Origin: Trametes villosa
Lineage: Eukaryota > Basidiomycota > Agaricomycetes > Polyporales > Polyporaceae
Assembly: GCA_002964805.2 (NCBI GenBank)
Contig: PUDQ02000001.1
Span: 6,286,001-6,350,000, forward strand
Reading direction: 5' to 3'
Length of the DNA: 64,000 bases
A program made the position numbers and the translations under genes. How positions within the stretch are numbered: the stretch's first letter is position 1; each line of letters starts with the position of its first letter. Shown one piece after another: positions 23,158 to 33,379 of this stretch. The notes below the pieces were generated by a model, which saw only the letters and a program-made list of their open reading frames with translations, was not told the DNA's origin and searched no databases.

Positions 23158-26100
23158 TTGGCAACTGGAACACGATCCAATGCCTCGGGAGGAGCGCGAA
23201 ACCCTCCTGCCAATCCTGCTACCGATGATCGAGGCTTTGGCAACGGTGGCAGCGCTACGCCACGGCCGAGCGGAGCTGGCGCTGCTGAGAACAACGCCGG
23301 CTCTGCTAGGGCAGACGAGGGCGGAGGAGCCTCCCCTCTCCCGCCCCAGGGCGTAGCGACGGGGTTGGGGAGACCACGATGTACATATGACAATCCCGCA
23401 CCCGACGGCCCCCCGCGGAAGCCCCGCTCAAAAGCGAGAATCTGCGTGGCCTCACTGAACATAAAAGGGTACGGGACCGAGAGCCGTGCCGATGGATCGA
23501 GCAAATGGCTCCTTGTAAATCAACTTATCCGCGACGAGAAAATAGCTATCCTCGCGCTTCAGGAGACTCACCTAAGCGATGAGAGAGCCGCGAGCCTTCA
23601 GAACGTTTTTGGTAGATACATGGATGTCCTCCATTCCCCGGACCCGGCCAACGCCACGGGCGCACGAGGGGTAGCCTTTGCGGTTAACAAGCGCGTGCTA
23701 AAGGACTGTAAACCTGTTGTCAGCGTTGTCATTCCGGGCCGAGCGATAATCCTCACCATCAAGTGGTCTGAGGACCGCGACCTGCGCCTCCTGAATGTAT
23801 ACGCCCCGAACGAGAGCGCAGCGAACGCCGCCTTCTGGCGAACTCTGGCAGACGCGGACGTGGGACGGATTGACCTGCTCCTAGGTGATTGCAACGTAGT
23901 TGAGGAGCAAGCGGACAGGATACCGCCGCGAGATGACCCGCTCGCCCCCCGTGAGGCGCTCCGTGACCTATGCGTCAGTCTCCGCCTCCAGGACGGATGG
24001 CGCCTTGCGAATCCGATGCGCAAAGCCTACACCTACCTGCAGGAGAGCACGCTTGCCCAATCGCGCCTTGATCGAGTGTATGCCCGGAACACGATCTTAA
24101 AAGACTGCTCCGACTGGCTCATACGCGAGCCCGGAATACCGACCGACCACCTACTGGTGGCTGTCACCTTGGAAAACTATAAAGCGCCGTTCATCGGGAA
24201 GGGACGGTGGGCGATGCCGACCCACCTTCTCGATGACGCGGAAATGAAACGGACAATGAAGGACCTCGCGAAGCAGCTTGTATCCAGCTTAGACAGCATG
24301 GACGCCCGCTCGGATGCAGCGAACCCGCAGACAGCCTACAGAGAATTCAAGCTAGCCCTAACAGCTGCGGTGCGGACCAGAGCGAAATCCAAGATCCCCA
24401 AGATGATGAGACGCCTGGACCGGCTCAGGGCTGACCTTGCTGAGATAGTCAACGAGCAGAACAATAGTCTGCCCGATGACGCCCCGGCGAAGCGAGCGGA
24501 GAAGGCTGCTGTACTGCAGGATCGAATCATGAAGCTGGAACGAAAGCGCTTTGCCTGGAAGCGCAGGGACGTTGCCGCGAAGCACTGGACCCACACCGAG
24601 ACGATGTCGAAGTACTGGATGAGGGGGAATACGACCCCCGAAGTGACTGAAACAATGTACACAATGCTAAAACCGGGGACCTCCCCCGCGGAGTACACGA
24701 ACCACACGAGAACAATGTCCGAGATCGCACGTACCTTCTACGATGGCCTCCAAAACGACGATGCGCTGAGCGAAGGCGAGAACCATGCGGGATACATAAC
24801 CGCCGCCCTCCAGTACACGGACGCTAAGCTGAGCGATGATGCGATGGGGGAGATGGCTGCGCCGCTGGACCAGGATGACGTCGATGACGCACTGAAGGGA
24901 GCGGCAACTGGCAAAGCCCCGGGCCTGGATGGCCTCCCGACCGAAGTATGGAAGGCGTATAAGCGATGGTTCGACGAGGACACGAAGAGGGGTGCGAACG
25001 CAGTCAACTTACCGGCGGCACTCCGACGAGTCTTCAATGATATTGAGACCCACGGCGTGATCGAGGGCTCTGATTTCGCCCATGGGTGGATATGCCCTGT
25101 GTATAAACTCAAGAAAGATAAGCGCGAAATTGCGAACTATAGGCCTATCACTCTCCTGAACTCGGACTACAAGTTAATGACGAGAGCCCTTGCCACGAAG
25201 CTCGCTCGCGCCGCCCCGCCGATTGTCCACGAGGATCAAGCGGGCTTCATTCCGGGCCGGCGAATATTTGACCACATAAGACTATCTCAACTAGTGATCG
25301 AGTATGCGGAGGCCGAAGAACTGGACGGTGCTATAGTCGCACTCGATCAGGAAAAAGCGTATGATAAAATCGACCATACGTACCTATGGGCGGTCCTCCG
25401 GCGGATGAACTTCCCCGAGCCCTTTATCCGGACCCTGAGCCACCTCTACGCCAGAGCGGAGAGCTGTGTCATCGTCAACGGTGTCAGAAGCCGCTTCTTT
25501 AAGGTCTGGCGCGGCGTGCGCCAGGGCGACCCCATATCCTGCCTGTTGTTTGACCTCGCCATCGAGCCGCTCGCTTGTGCCCTGCGTCGCTCATCTCTCC
25601 GAGGCCTCAGTATCCCAGGAGCAGCCGAGAGGCTAGTTGCCAAGCTCTTCGCAGATGATACGACGCTTTACCTAAGCCAGGACGATGATTTCAGCACTGT
25701 CATGGACATCACGAGCGAATGGTGCCGTGCCTCCCGAGCCCGCTTCAACGCGGAGAAGACTGAAGTGCTCCCCATTGGATCCCCGACCTACCGGGCGCAG
25801 CTGGGGGAAACCAGGTGCCTCAGACCGGGCGCCACCCCAATCCCCGACTCTGTACACATCGTACGCGACGGCGAATCCATCCGGTCGCTTGGTGCTTGGA
25901 TTGGAAACAAGATTGACCTTGCAGTGCCCTGGACGCCGGTCCTAAACACCATTGAGACCAACCTAGCAAAATGGCAGAAGGGGAAACCTACGCTGTACGG
26001 GCGGAAATTGGCAGTGGGAATAGAGGTCGCAGGAAGGACGCAGTTCCGCGCTGTTGTGCAAGCAATGCCGAAGAGCGTGGAGCAACGCCTTGAGCGTATA

Positions 26101-28278
26101 GTCGCGGATTTCGTGTGGAATGGGGATAAACATCCACGGATTGCGAGGGAACAGCTCTACAAGCCGGTGGCGGAAGGGGGCCTTAACCTGATCGACATGC
26201 ACGCAAGAAACGAAGCTATTAACCTAATGTGGCTAAAAGCCTACCTTCTGGTCGGCCTACAGAGACCACTATGGGCATCTGTCGCGGATGCCCTCTTCGC
26301 GAAGGCCGTGGCGTCTGGATCCAGGGGCGCTGAGCGGTCGGCGCGCGTCAACGCCTTCTTGCAGACCTGGGAGATCAGTACCCATACGAGTGCGGGCCTG
26401 CCACGCTCCCTGCGGGACATGGTTCGTGTGGCAAGAAAATATGGCGTGCGATGCGAAGTATCGAACCCGACCCGCAACCTCCGCCTCCAACTGCCTGTCT
26501 GGAACCACTTGGGAAGGGACCCGGGAAGGCTTGAGGAAAACACACCTGCCTGCAGATGCCTGAGAAACACGCACCAGGTACGGACTGTGGGCCAGTGCGA
26601 GCAGTCTGCGAGAAGGCTGCACAATCCAGGCGAGGGCCACGTTGACCGGGCGGACTGCGTGTGTACGGACTGCGCCCTGGACCGACGAGATCTAGGCTGC
26701 AAGCACCCGCACCGGTGTGCTGTAGCTGCCTCGAAAGTCCTAGACAAACTGGGCTGTAAGTGGAAGCCCGTGAGGTCGGAAAACGACGACGGACTTACCC
26801 TGACCCGTGGGCGCCGGAGGACGAACGAAACAGCGCGCCTTGCGCACAAGCGTGTCCTCTTCGACCCCTCGGTATCCACCGACACCCCGCTCGTTGAATG
26901 CTTCCGTGTCTTCCTCCCGCCGGGCGGCCGTGACCCCCTCCCGGCCCTCCGGCCGCCAGTGGCATCCTTTACCGTAGGCTCGGAGGTGGAGATTTTCACC
27001 GACGGCTCGGCCCTGGAGAACGGGAGCGGCGATGCGAGGGCGGGCAGTGGAATCTGGTTCGGGCAGGACGACGCACGTAATGAAGCGGCCCGTGTGCCGT
27101 ATGATGAGCAGAGTAACCAGACTGCTGAACTACACGCGGTCGTCCTTGCGCACCGGAAGACCGCGCCCTTCTCCCCGATGCATATTGTCAGCGATTCTAA
27201 GTACGTTATAGACGGACTAACCAAACACCTCCCGAGGTGGGAGAACAGAGGCTGGATTGGTGTGTCAAACGCCGAGATCTTCCGGGACCTTGCAGGCCTC
27301 CTCCGAACGCGCAGTGCCCCAACCACCTTCCGATGGATTAAGGGGCACTCCGGCGTACTTGGCAACGAGGAGGCGGACCGCCTGGCCCGCGCCGGGGCTG
27401 ACCTCCCGAGGCCCTTCCGTCCGACGCACGCACCGGCCCCAGCAGGCTTTGCAGCTCAGGGAGTCGCCCTCCTGTGCCTGACACAGCGCCTAGCATACCG
27501 TGGTGTACGCGCCATGGCCGCAAAACCGGAAAGGGCCGCCACGCTGCGTAACCTCGAAAGCGTGCGATCGACGATTGGCCGTGTAACGGGCCTCCAGCCG
27601 CGAGCCGAATCGGTGTGGATGCTCCTGAGAGCGAACCCCGTATCTAGGAAGGCACGCGACTTTGTGTGGCGAGCACTTCACGGGGGCCTCCGTGTCGGCC
27701 GGTATTGGATGAACATCCCTGGCTACGAGGAGAGAGGTACTTGCCAGACCTGTGGGAGCACCGACTCCGTAGACCATATCCTCACGGAGTGCGCCGCGCC
27801 GGGGCAAGCCCTGGCATGGGCGCTCGCGCGCGGACTGCTCAGCAAGGCGGCCGTCGACCTCCCGTCCGTAACACCCGGCCTTGCGCTCGGTGGCCATACT
27901 TACACGGCAAGGACGACCGATGGCGACACCAGACAGGGGCCCACGCGCCTCGCGAGAATTGTCCTGACAGAGACAACGCACCTGATCTGGGTCTTGCGCT
28001 GCGAACGTGTTGTAGGCGGACGTGAGCCCCTTGGCGGGGAGGCTGAACTGAGATACATTGAGCGACGCTGGATGGCGGCGATAAACCGACGAATGACAAT
28101 GGACGTCTCAATTGCTAGGAGGAGGTGTAAAGGGAGGATGGGCGTATCCGAGGGTGCAGTAAGGAGGACTTGGGACAAGGCTGTGGACGTAGAAGGGGGA
28201 GGTGATGTTGACTGGATCAAAACTCCGGAGGTTTTAGTGGGTAAGCCGCTGCGGCTGTACGCGAGGGATGGTGGATAA
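23158..28278 (+). CDS. LINE ORF2: APE endonuclease, reverse transcriptase, RNase H
   Basis: Open for 1,706 codons from 23158; the frame is clear of stops from 23089 but has no ATG until 23620, inside the endonuclease. Counting from 23158, residues 94-340 are an APE-type endonuclease (ICVASLNIKG, LALQETHL, LLGDCNVV, SRLDRVY, PTDHLL). The reverse transcriptase covers about 580-900 (GKAPGLDGLPTEVW, YRPITLLNSDYKL, AGFIPGRR, LDQEKAYDKIDH, GVRQGDPIS, catalytic FADDT near 831). A Cys/His-rich segment at about 1130-1200 follows. RNase H is at 1278-1410 (FTDGSALENG, QTAELHAV, SDSKYVIDG, GNEEADRLA), then a C-terminal CxxC-H-C knuckle (CQTCGSTDSVDHILTEC). All catalytic residues I can check are present, so the enzyme looks functional. 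How it is initiated is unclear. Confidence 0.95.
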   Translation: MATGTRSNASGGARNPPANPATDDRGFGNGGSATPRPSGAGAAENNAGSARADEGGGASPLPPQGVATGLGRPRCTYDNPAPDGPPRKPRSKARICVASLNIKGYGTESRADGSSKWLLVNQLIRDEKIAILALQETHLSDERAASLQNVFGRYMDVLHSPDPANATGARGVAFAVNKRVLKDCKPVVSVVIPGRAIILTIKWSEDRDLRLLNVYAPNESAANAAFWRTLADADVGRIDLLLGDCNVVEEQADRIPPRDDPLAPREALRDLCVSLRLQDGWRLANPMRKAYTYLQESTLAQSRLDRVYARNTILKDCSDWLIREPGIPTDHLLVAVTLENYKAPFIGKGRWAMPTHLLDDAEMKRTMKDLAKQLVSSLDSMDARSDAANPQTAYREFKLALTAAVRTRAKSKIPKMMRRLDRLRADLAEIVNEQNNSLPDDAPAKRAEKAAVLQDRIMKLERKRFAWKRRDVAAKHWTHTETMSKYWMRGNTTPEVTETMYTMLKPGTSPAEYTNHTRTMSEIARTFYDGLQNDDALSEGENHAGYITAALQYTDAKLSDDAMGEMAAPLDQDDVDDALKGAATGKAPGLDGLPTEVWKAYKRWFDEDTKRGANAVNLPAALRRVFNDIETHGVIEGSDFAHGWICPVYKLKKDKREIANYRPITLLNSDYKLMTRALATKLARAAPPIVHEDQAGFIPGRRIFDHIRLSQLVIEYAEAEELDGAIVALDQEKAYDKIDHTYLWAVLRRMNFPEPFIRTLSHLYARAESCVIVNGVRSRFFKVWRGVRQGDPISCLLFDLAIEPLACALRRSSLRGLSIPGAAERLVAKLFADDTTLYLSQDDDFSTVMDITSEWCRASRARFNAEKTEVLPIGSPTYRAQLGETRCLRPGATPIPDSVHIVRDGESIRSLGAWIGNKIDLAVPWTPVLNTIETNLAKWQKGKPTLYGRKLAVGIEVAGRTQFRAVVQAMPKSVEQRLERIVADFVWNGDKHPRIAREQLYKPVAEGGLNLIDMHARNEAINLMWLKAYLLVGLQRPLWASVADALFAKAVASGSRGAERSARVNAFLQTWEISTHTSAGLPRSLRDMVRVARKYGVRCEVSNPTRNLRLQLPVWNHLGRDPGRLEENTPACRCLRNTHQVRTVGQCEQSARRLHNPGEGHVDRADCVCTDCALDRRDLGCKHPHRCAVAASKVLDKLGCKWKPVRSENDDGLTLTRGRRRTNETARLAHKRVLFDPSVSTDTPLVECFRVFLPPGGRDPLPALRPPVASFTVGSEVEIFTDGSALENGSGDARAGSGIWFGQDDARNEAARVPYDEQSNQTAELHAVVLAHRKTAPFSPMHIVSDSKYVIDGLTKHLPRWENRGWIGVSNAEIFRDLAGLLRTRSAPTTFRWIKGHSGVLGNEEADRLARAGADLPRPFRPTHAPAPAGFAAQGVALLCLTQRLAYRGVRAMAAKPERAATLRNLESVRSTIGRVTGLQPRAESVWMLLRANPVSRKARDFVWRALHGGLRVGRYWMNIPGYEERGTCQTCGSTDSVDHILTECAAPGQALAWALARGLLSKAAVDLPSVTPGLALGGHTYTARTTDGDTRQGPTRLARIVLTETTHLIWVLRCERVVGGREPLGGEAELRYIERRWMAAINRRMTMDVSIARRRCKGRMGVSEGAVRRTWDKAVDVEGGGDVDWIKTPEVLVGKPLRLYARDGG

Positions 28279-28452
28279 ATGCCTACCTGACCGTACGGAC
28301 CGGCATGCAGTCCCACACTGCGGGCGCCTGGCGCCCGCGTGCGTAAAGCATTTCCTCCCGTACGGTAGCTACTGCCTGCACAGAGGGTCCGTCCCTCGCC
28401 GCAATGCAATTGTCGTGAAAGGCGCGCTGCGCCGCGCACGACGAGCTCCGTC

Positions 28453-28461
28453 AAAAAAAAA
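28453..28461 (+). other. LINE 3' oligo-A tail
   Basis: A nine-A run directly before the right copy of the target duplication marks the 3' end of the retrotransposed RNA. Confidence 0.75.
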
Positions 28462-28474
28462 TATGGCCGCGTAG
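28459..28474 (+). repeat. right copy of 16-bp LINE target-site duplication
   Basis: Exact match to 11924-11939. The first three A residues overlap the oligo-A tail, so the unambiguous part is 13 bp. Confidence 0.75.
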
Positions 28475-28589
28475 CGGTGCTTAGTCAGCAGAACGCCCTC
28501 CTATGATCGAGCGCTTACCTCCTGGCGGTAGTGGACGCGACCGCCACCAGCTCTGGTTCACACCTCCTGCACCACGTACAGTCCCCGCA
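28475..28589. promoter_or_regulatory. cwf18 upstream region, right half of split divergent intergenic region
   Basis: Only 115 bp of non-LINE sequence precede the cwf18 ATG. LINE 3' sequence now lies where the shared GUF1/cwf18 promoter should continue. Confidence 0.45.
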
Positions 28590-29253
28590 ATGTCTCTCGC
28601 GGAAGCTTCCGAGGCCAGAAAAGCGAGGCTAACGGCCCTGCGCAAACGTAAGGCTGGAGAAGCTGCAGACGAGGCCAGGTATGTCGTGCAACCATTGGAA
28701 TGTGTATGAGGTGCTGAACAAGGTTCGGGACAGTGGTGATGCTGAGCCGGTCATCAAGCACCGCTCCTTTGACCCGGAGACGCGTACATTGAAGAGGCAT
28801 ACAACAGATGAGGACGTGCAGATGGAGGACACGGTGGAACACCAGGTGGAGGGGCTTGCGGAGAAGATAATTGCGGAGGATGCTGAGCGGAGAGCGCAAG
28901 ACTTGGTGCGTTTCGTTTCATCTTTCGCGCACCGCCAACAATGTGAACTGCGTGCTGATATCCAAATGACCTTGACTCAGGACCTATTCAACATTGCGCC
29001 CAAAAGACCGAACTGGGACCTGAAACGCGAGCTAGACAAGAAGCTATCAAAACTTGAAAGGAAAACTCAGGAAGCTATCCATACTCTCATCCGTAAGTCA
29101 TGACACGCATGTCACTACAGCATCTTGTCTCATAAACTCGACGCTCTAGGGCAACGACTAGCGGCGCAGAAGGGCCAGTCCGACGACATCGTCGGCGCCA
29201 TGAACGCCGAACAGAGAGCCGGCGAAAACGACTCCTCAGACGAAGAGGACTAG
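28590..29253 (+). CDS. cwf18: pre-mRNA splicing factor Cwf18 / CCDC12
   Basis: Exons 28590-28678, 28734-28905, 28981-29092 and 29150-29253 join in phase to give 158 residues. The family signature is clear: an N-terminal basic helix (SEARKARLTALRKRKAG), then KHRSFDPETRTLKRH, then the conserved core DLFNIAPKRPNWDLKRELDK with the following coiled coil ending in RQRLAAQKGQ. The C-terminus is acidic (NDSSDEED). Cwf18/CCDC12 is a small spliceosome component linked to the Prp19/Cdc5 complex and acts in the nucleus. The length is normal. The start is the first ATG giving the family N-terminus. Confidence 0.95.
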
Positions 29254-29600
29254 CTCCGACCGCGCTAGCGTTATCTGTCCCTGCTTCACCGCCCCCCTGC
29301 TGTTGTACTGTATCATCCATTTACGTGTACGTGTATCCTTATTCTAACCATAGCGTCAAGCATGCTTGGCATTTCTCCGCCTTGATCGTCTCATACGGGT
29401 CTAAATAGCGGCACACGCGCTCGCTGTTTGAACTCGCGCGCCCGGCGCAAGCGGGAATCTAACTGGTGTTCGGTCTACCCTACTGCTAGTAAGTACAAGT
29501 GCCCCATGAGCGCTGAGAGCCAATATACCCCAAACAGTCCCCCGGAACTGCCCAAGACGCGACTACAGAGAAACCAAAAAGACTAGAAACCTGCCGCGCG

Positions 29601-30569
29601 CTACAATATTGGCCGCGAGTTCAGCATCTGTATCATTCGCTGGTCCTCCGCCATCCGTGGCCTGTTTCCATAGTGTGAGCTCCCGAAGCCGATGGGAGTA
29701 TGCGCGATCGCGGTTTGGAGGGAAGGCAGCACGACGCCGTCTTTTTTCGACCTCGGGGAGGACTGCATCGGCGACGACGGACGCGAGCCTGAGCTCGCCG
29801 GTGATGGCGTGGACGGGGGCGAGGGAATCCCGGACGTCGACGCGTCCGAGTTCCGCGAGCGGGCCTTGCCGCTCTTGTACACGCCCGGTGGGACGGTGAC
29901 TGTGCGGAGGAGCGGGTCCTGGTCGACGGTGGGTATACTGGGGAGATCCGCGTATGTGAAGTACGCGGTGAGGTGCCACTTGCGCGGCTTCGCGTTGACA
30001 GACGTGAACACAAACGCCGAATACGCCTGTTTGACGAGCCCCAAGGGGTGGCGGTCGCTCCGCTCGTAGTGCGACTGCGCGGACGATGTCCACGTTCTCG
30101 AGGGCCCCTCCACGAAGCGGTATGTGCACCTGACGCGGCGCGCTAAAATGAGCAAACAGGCACTGCGTCCGCGCTGTGGGAGACTCACTTCGTTTTTGGC
30201 TCGGAAGGTGGCTCGTCGCTCGCGAGCTTCTCGTCGTAGAACAGGTAGGGCTGGCCGAGGTCATCCCGGAGTCAGTTTGGAGTGGGACCGGCTCATTTCA
30301 GGACGACTGACCTCGCGCATTCGAGACTGGCTCCAGACGCGGCCGTCTGTCCATCGTTTTAGACCCATCTCGTCATCGCTCTCTTCCCAGACGAAGAGTG
30401 AGCCCGACTGGATATAGTTGGACCTCTCCAGCTCGTTTAACCGCCGGTGGACGGGCTTCAGCAGCCCCTTGCGTACGGCCTCGAAAACGATGTGTGCGTC
30501 GCGGGCGTCGCGGACGTGCAGACGTGGGTGGGTGGGCCGCTGGACATCCTGGGCGGGAGCGTAGAACAT
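29601..30569 (-). CDS. Gti1/Pac2 (WOPR-domain) transcription factor
   Basis: Minus-strand exons 30569-30312, 30250-30189 and 30129-29601 join in phase to give 282 residues. The first WOPR half is in exon 1: HVRDARDAHIVFEAVRKGLL, NYIQSGSLFVWEE and MGLKRWTDGRVWSQSRM. The second half follows the introns: YRFVEGPSRTW, GLVKQAYSAFVF and KPRKWHLTAYFT. The family includes Wor1, Ryp1, Sge1 and Pac2, DNA-binding regulators of morphology, development and virulence in fungi. The tail after residue 190 is Ser/Pro-rich and probably disordered. The ATG at 30569 was chosen because it sits just before the domain; upstream in-frame codons lack an ATG. Which WOPR subfamily it belongs to cannot be settled here. 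Confidence 0.93.
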
Positions 30570-32087
30570 GGCGGGCGGTCGCGCTAGGTTGCCGGTATTT
30601 GGAAGCCGAGGAGAGGAGCTAGGCGGATAGGGCGGTCGGCGTACACCATCGTACACTGCCGCGCAGGAGATTTATATTTCCCGCTCGCGCTAGGCACCCA
30701 CGAGAATGCTGTAAAGCTTCCCGTGTTAGAGCCCACCCGGGACGGTGGCATGCGCGCACAGGCGTTCCCGCCGGGAATCTCGATGCGGGGACGGGATGGG
30801 CTGGCGGAATCTTGAGAAAGCGTGGACAGGAGTCAATTATGTCCACGGCCCTTTCCCGCGGGGCTGGCGCTGGGAACGGCAGCGGACGGAGCTGATCGCG
30901 TAATGCCCGGAGCCTCGAATGGGACGCGCTGGAGGGGCCGGCGAATGGGCCACGGCGATAGTCTGAGAAGGGTTCAGGAACAACTCTGTTTCAAGCGGTA
31001 GGGAAGCGCAGTTCCTCGCGAGATCGACTGGACCCATAAGGTGGGAGACGTGTATGTGAACGGGCCGGCGAGTCAATGGGCCCTTTCCACGGCCTCTCTC
31101 CCAGCGCATGCTGTCTCGGGCACGTTTCAGGATCGTTCGAGGACTGAACAGACTTCACGTCTCCCCGTTCCGGCCTGCTTGGCCTGCCGTTGGGGGGAAT
31201 TCTCAGCGAGGTCCCGACACAGTGGGCGGTGCCCGAGAAAGGGCAAGACGTCGCAAGGCTAGTTCCCGCCCTTCTCATGCTATCTCGGACGGTCTGTGCT
31301 CGACTCGGAGTAATGGGGATCTGATGCCGCGCATGACGAAAAGGTTCCTTGGAACTAGCGTGCAGCATGCTGTACGAGTCTGAATGGCCGCCTTGGGATA
31401 TATGGCAACCGAGTACCGCTGCCGGCGCTACCGGCTATATAGGACGGCTCTTCTCCCGTGCGGACGGCCGTGTACGTTTTGAGGGATGGGACGGAATAGA
31501 ATGGGTCGGGCGTAGTAGGGACGCGGCCGCATGCTGCGCAGGCGTTCAGGAAGAGGAGCGTGCCAGCAGAGGCAGGGGACGGGGAAACAAGCTCGCATCG
31601 GATTTCCCGTATCAGTTGACAGCTGCAGCTGTGACGGGAACGCCGCTGCGCCGTCAGAGGGGCGTGGCTTCTGCGCTTCTGGCACCGTGGCCGAGAGCGC
31701 AGGCGGACCGCGAGAACGAGCGGGCTGCCGATTCACACACCTGCTAGCTTCGGGACAGGAAGGACAGGGCGCGCGGCGGGCGTGTCAGTCGGCATGCGAC
31801 CCTGCGCCGGGCCCTGCGCGCCCTGCACCCGCCGCGAGGGCAAGGGCGTGAGGGTGGTAGCGGCCAGAAAGGCCTTTGTGTCGCACAGAGGGCGGGGAAA
31901 GGAGGCACGAAGATGGATCAAAGGAGGCGGTATCCAAAAGGGGGTGGGCGCGAGAAGCACCCCTGGGAAAGTGCTCGCGTGGGTCGAGCGTCGAGCGAGT
32001 CCGAGCCGCCGAACGCCAGTCCTCGTATAGCCATCTCTCACACCTTCCACCACCTCCCGCTCTATCTCGCCTCGCGCGCACGTCCAG
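30570..32087. other. divergent intergenic region between WOPR gene and Elongin-A gene, no gene seen
   Basis: About 1.5 kb upstream of both flanking genes. Only overlapping short frames without motifs are present. WOPR genes often have long regulatory upstream regions, so this may be promoter DNA. Confidence 0.4.
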
Positions 32088-33379
32088 ATGTCTTACGATA
32101 CCGACCAAGGCGGCCGAACGATTCCCACTCTCGTCGACTGTTGTCAGCGCGGTAAGGTTTCCCCCAGGAACACCTCCAGTGGCACCTGACCGAGCTACCC
32201 GCCAGTCGTCTCCGCGCACGTCAACAGTACGCTCTCCCAGCACGCCTGCGGCCCTGTCTCGCTCACCTTCACACACCTTAGGCTTTACGAGGCTGGGAGA
32301 AGGCCTCCGGGATGATCTCATCCTCCCCGTGCTCAATAGCTGCACCGCGGAGACTCTGTGGCAACTCGAAGAGGAGGATCCCGTACGCCTGTCTATCCCC
32401 TCCCACTCTATTGCGGGTGCTGACGCGCCACCCATAGTATATTGCTGAGTACACCGCCGGTGCGGGGTTTCTCCGCTCCGACTACAGCTCGCGCTCACCC
32501 AGCGTATCTATTGTTCCAGATATCTGGAGGACGCTATGTTACAAGCAATACCCCATGCTTGTCCGTGAACTGGAGGACTCGGGATCTGCGTCGTGGAAAG
32601 AGGAATTCGCAGTGCGTCTATCTCCCCATATTTCAAACGGCCCTTGACGGCCCAATCCCTGCGCGCCGCGCTCTCGTGCAGAGATGTCAGGAAGAGGACG
32701 CGAACAAGCTCGAGAAAGTCGCCGCTAGGCTGAGAGAGAAACGCCAACTAGACGAAGAGCAGCGGAAAGCGTCCTCGATCAAGATTACCGACAAGCTCCC
32801 TCCTGCCAAGCGCGCCCGCTGTACGTCGACCTCTCACGCCGCGCCATATATTGCATTCCACCGCCCTGACGCTCGATCCGCGCAGGGGGCGTCTCCGCGC
32901 CGAAGTCGCTGTTTCAGAAAACGCGCACCGAGGCCGTAAAGTTGCAGAAAGGTGTCTTCAGCGCGCGCGCCACGCGCCCCACCTTCCAACGACGGGTACT
33001 CGTGAGCAACTCCGTCAGTGCGCGCCCCCCTCCGCCTCCGCCGTCGACATCCTCCACGGCTGCGTCTGGCTCCCGGGTGACTGTGAGAGCTGTGGCAGTC
33101 CCACGTAATCCCCCAAAGGCGGACCGGGCGCCGAGCGCCCCGACGAAGGTGGCGGGGCCGAGCAGGCCACCGCCTGCCGTCTCTGCGTCCATGGAGGCTG
33201 TCCCGACCCTGCAAGCTACCTCGGCAGCCAGTCCTCCACAGGTCCCAATGTCCCCTCCTGATGGCCGGTCGCCGCCGCCACGGCCGCCAGGAAAGAAGAA
33301 CGCCGCAAGCGCGCTCTTCATGCCGAAGCACCGTGCCTATTCGCAGCTCAAAGCGCGCGGCGTCCAGTCGAAATCGTAG
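32088..33379 (+). CDS. ELA1: Elongin-A-like protein (TCEB3/Ela1 family)
   Basis: Exon 1 is 32088-32151 (through TLVDCCQR) and exon 2 starts at 32282 (LGEGLRDDLILPVLNSCTAE, then LWQLEEEDP). A later exon has DIWRTLCYKQYPMLVREL and SGSASWKEEFA. Another encodes a charged coiled coil (ANKLEKVAARLREKRQLDE), and the last has SLFQKTRTEAVKLQKG and a Pro/Ser-rich tail ending at 33379. The order of an F-box-like helix pair, a W-containing segment and the basic KT-R-E-K-Q block matches Elongin A. Elongin A is a subunit that binds Elongin C and acts in Pol II elongation and ubiquitin ligation. The join between exons 2 and 3 (about 32390-32520) is ambiguous: at least two splice pairs keep the frame. The final exon is long and low-complexity. 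Confidence 0.85.

Larger units (their letters stand above)
11940..28458 (+). mobile_element. Tad-type non-LTR retrotransposon (LINE) containing a nested hAT transposon
   Basis: The right end is defined by an oligo-A run at 28453-28461. The left end is inferred from the matching 16-bp target duplication. Without the hAT (5,316 bp) and one 8-bp duplication copy, the element is about 11.2 kb. It has a 2.1-kb leader with a minisatellite and a 179-codon ORF, ORF1 with a CCHC knuckle (14088-22519, interrupted), a 0.6-kb spacer, and ORF2 with APE endonuclease, reverse transcriptase and RNase H. Endonuclease plus RNase H in ORF2 and a knuckle in ORF1 fit fungal Tad1-clade elements. Intact frames and an exact duplication suggest a young insertion. 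The unusual length means the left boundary needs an independent copy to confirm it. Confidence 0.8.
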
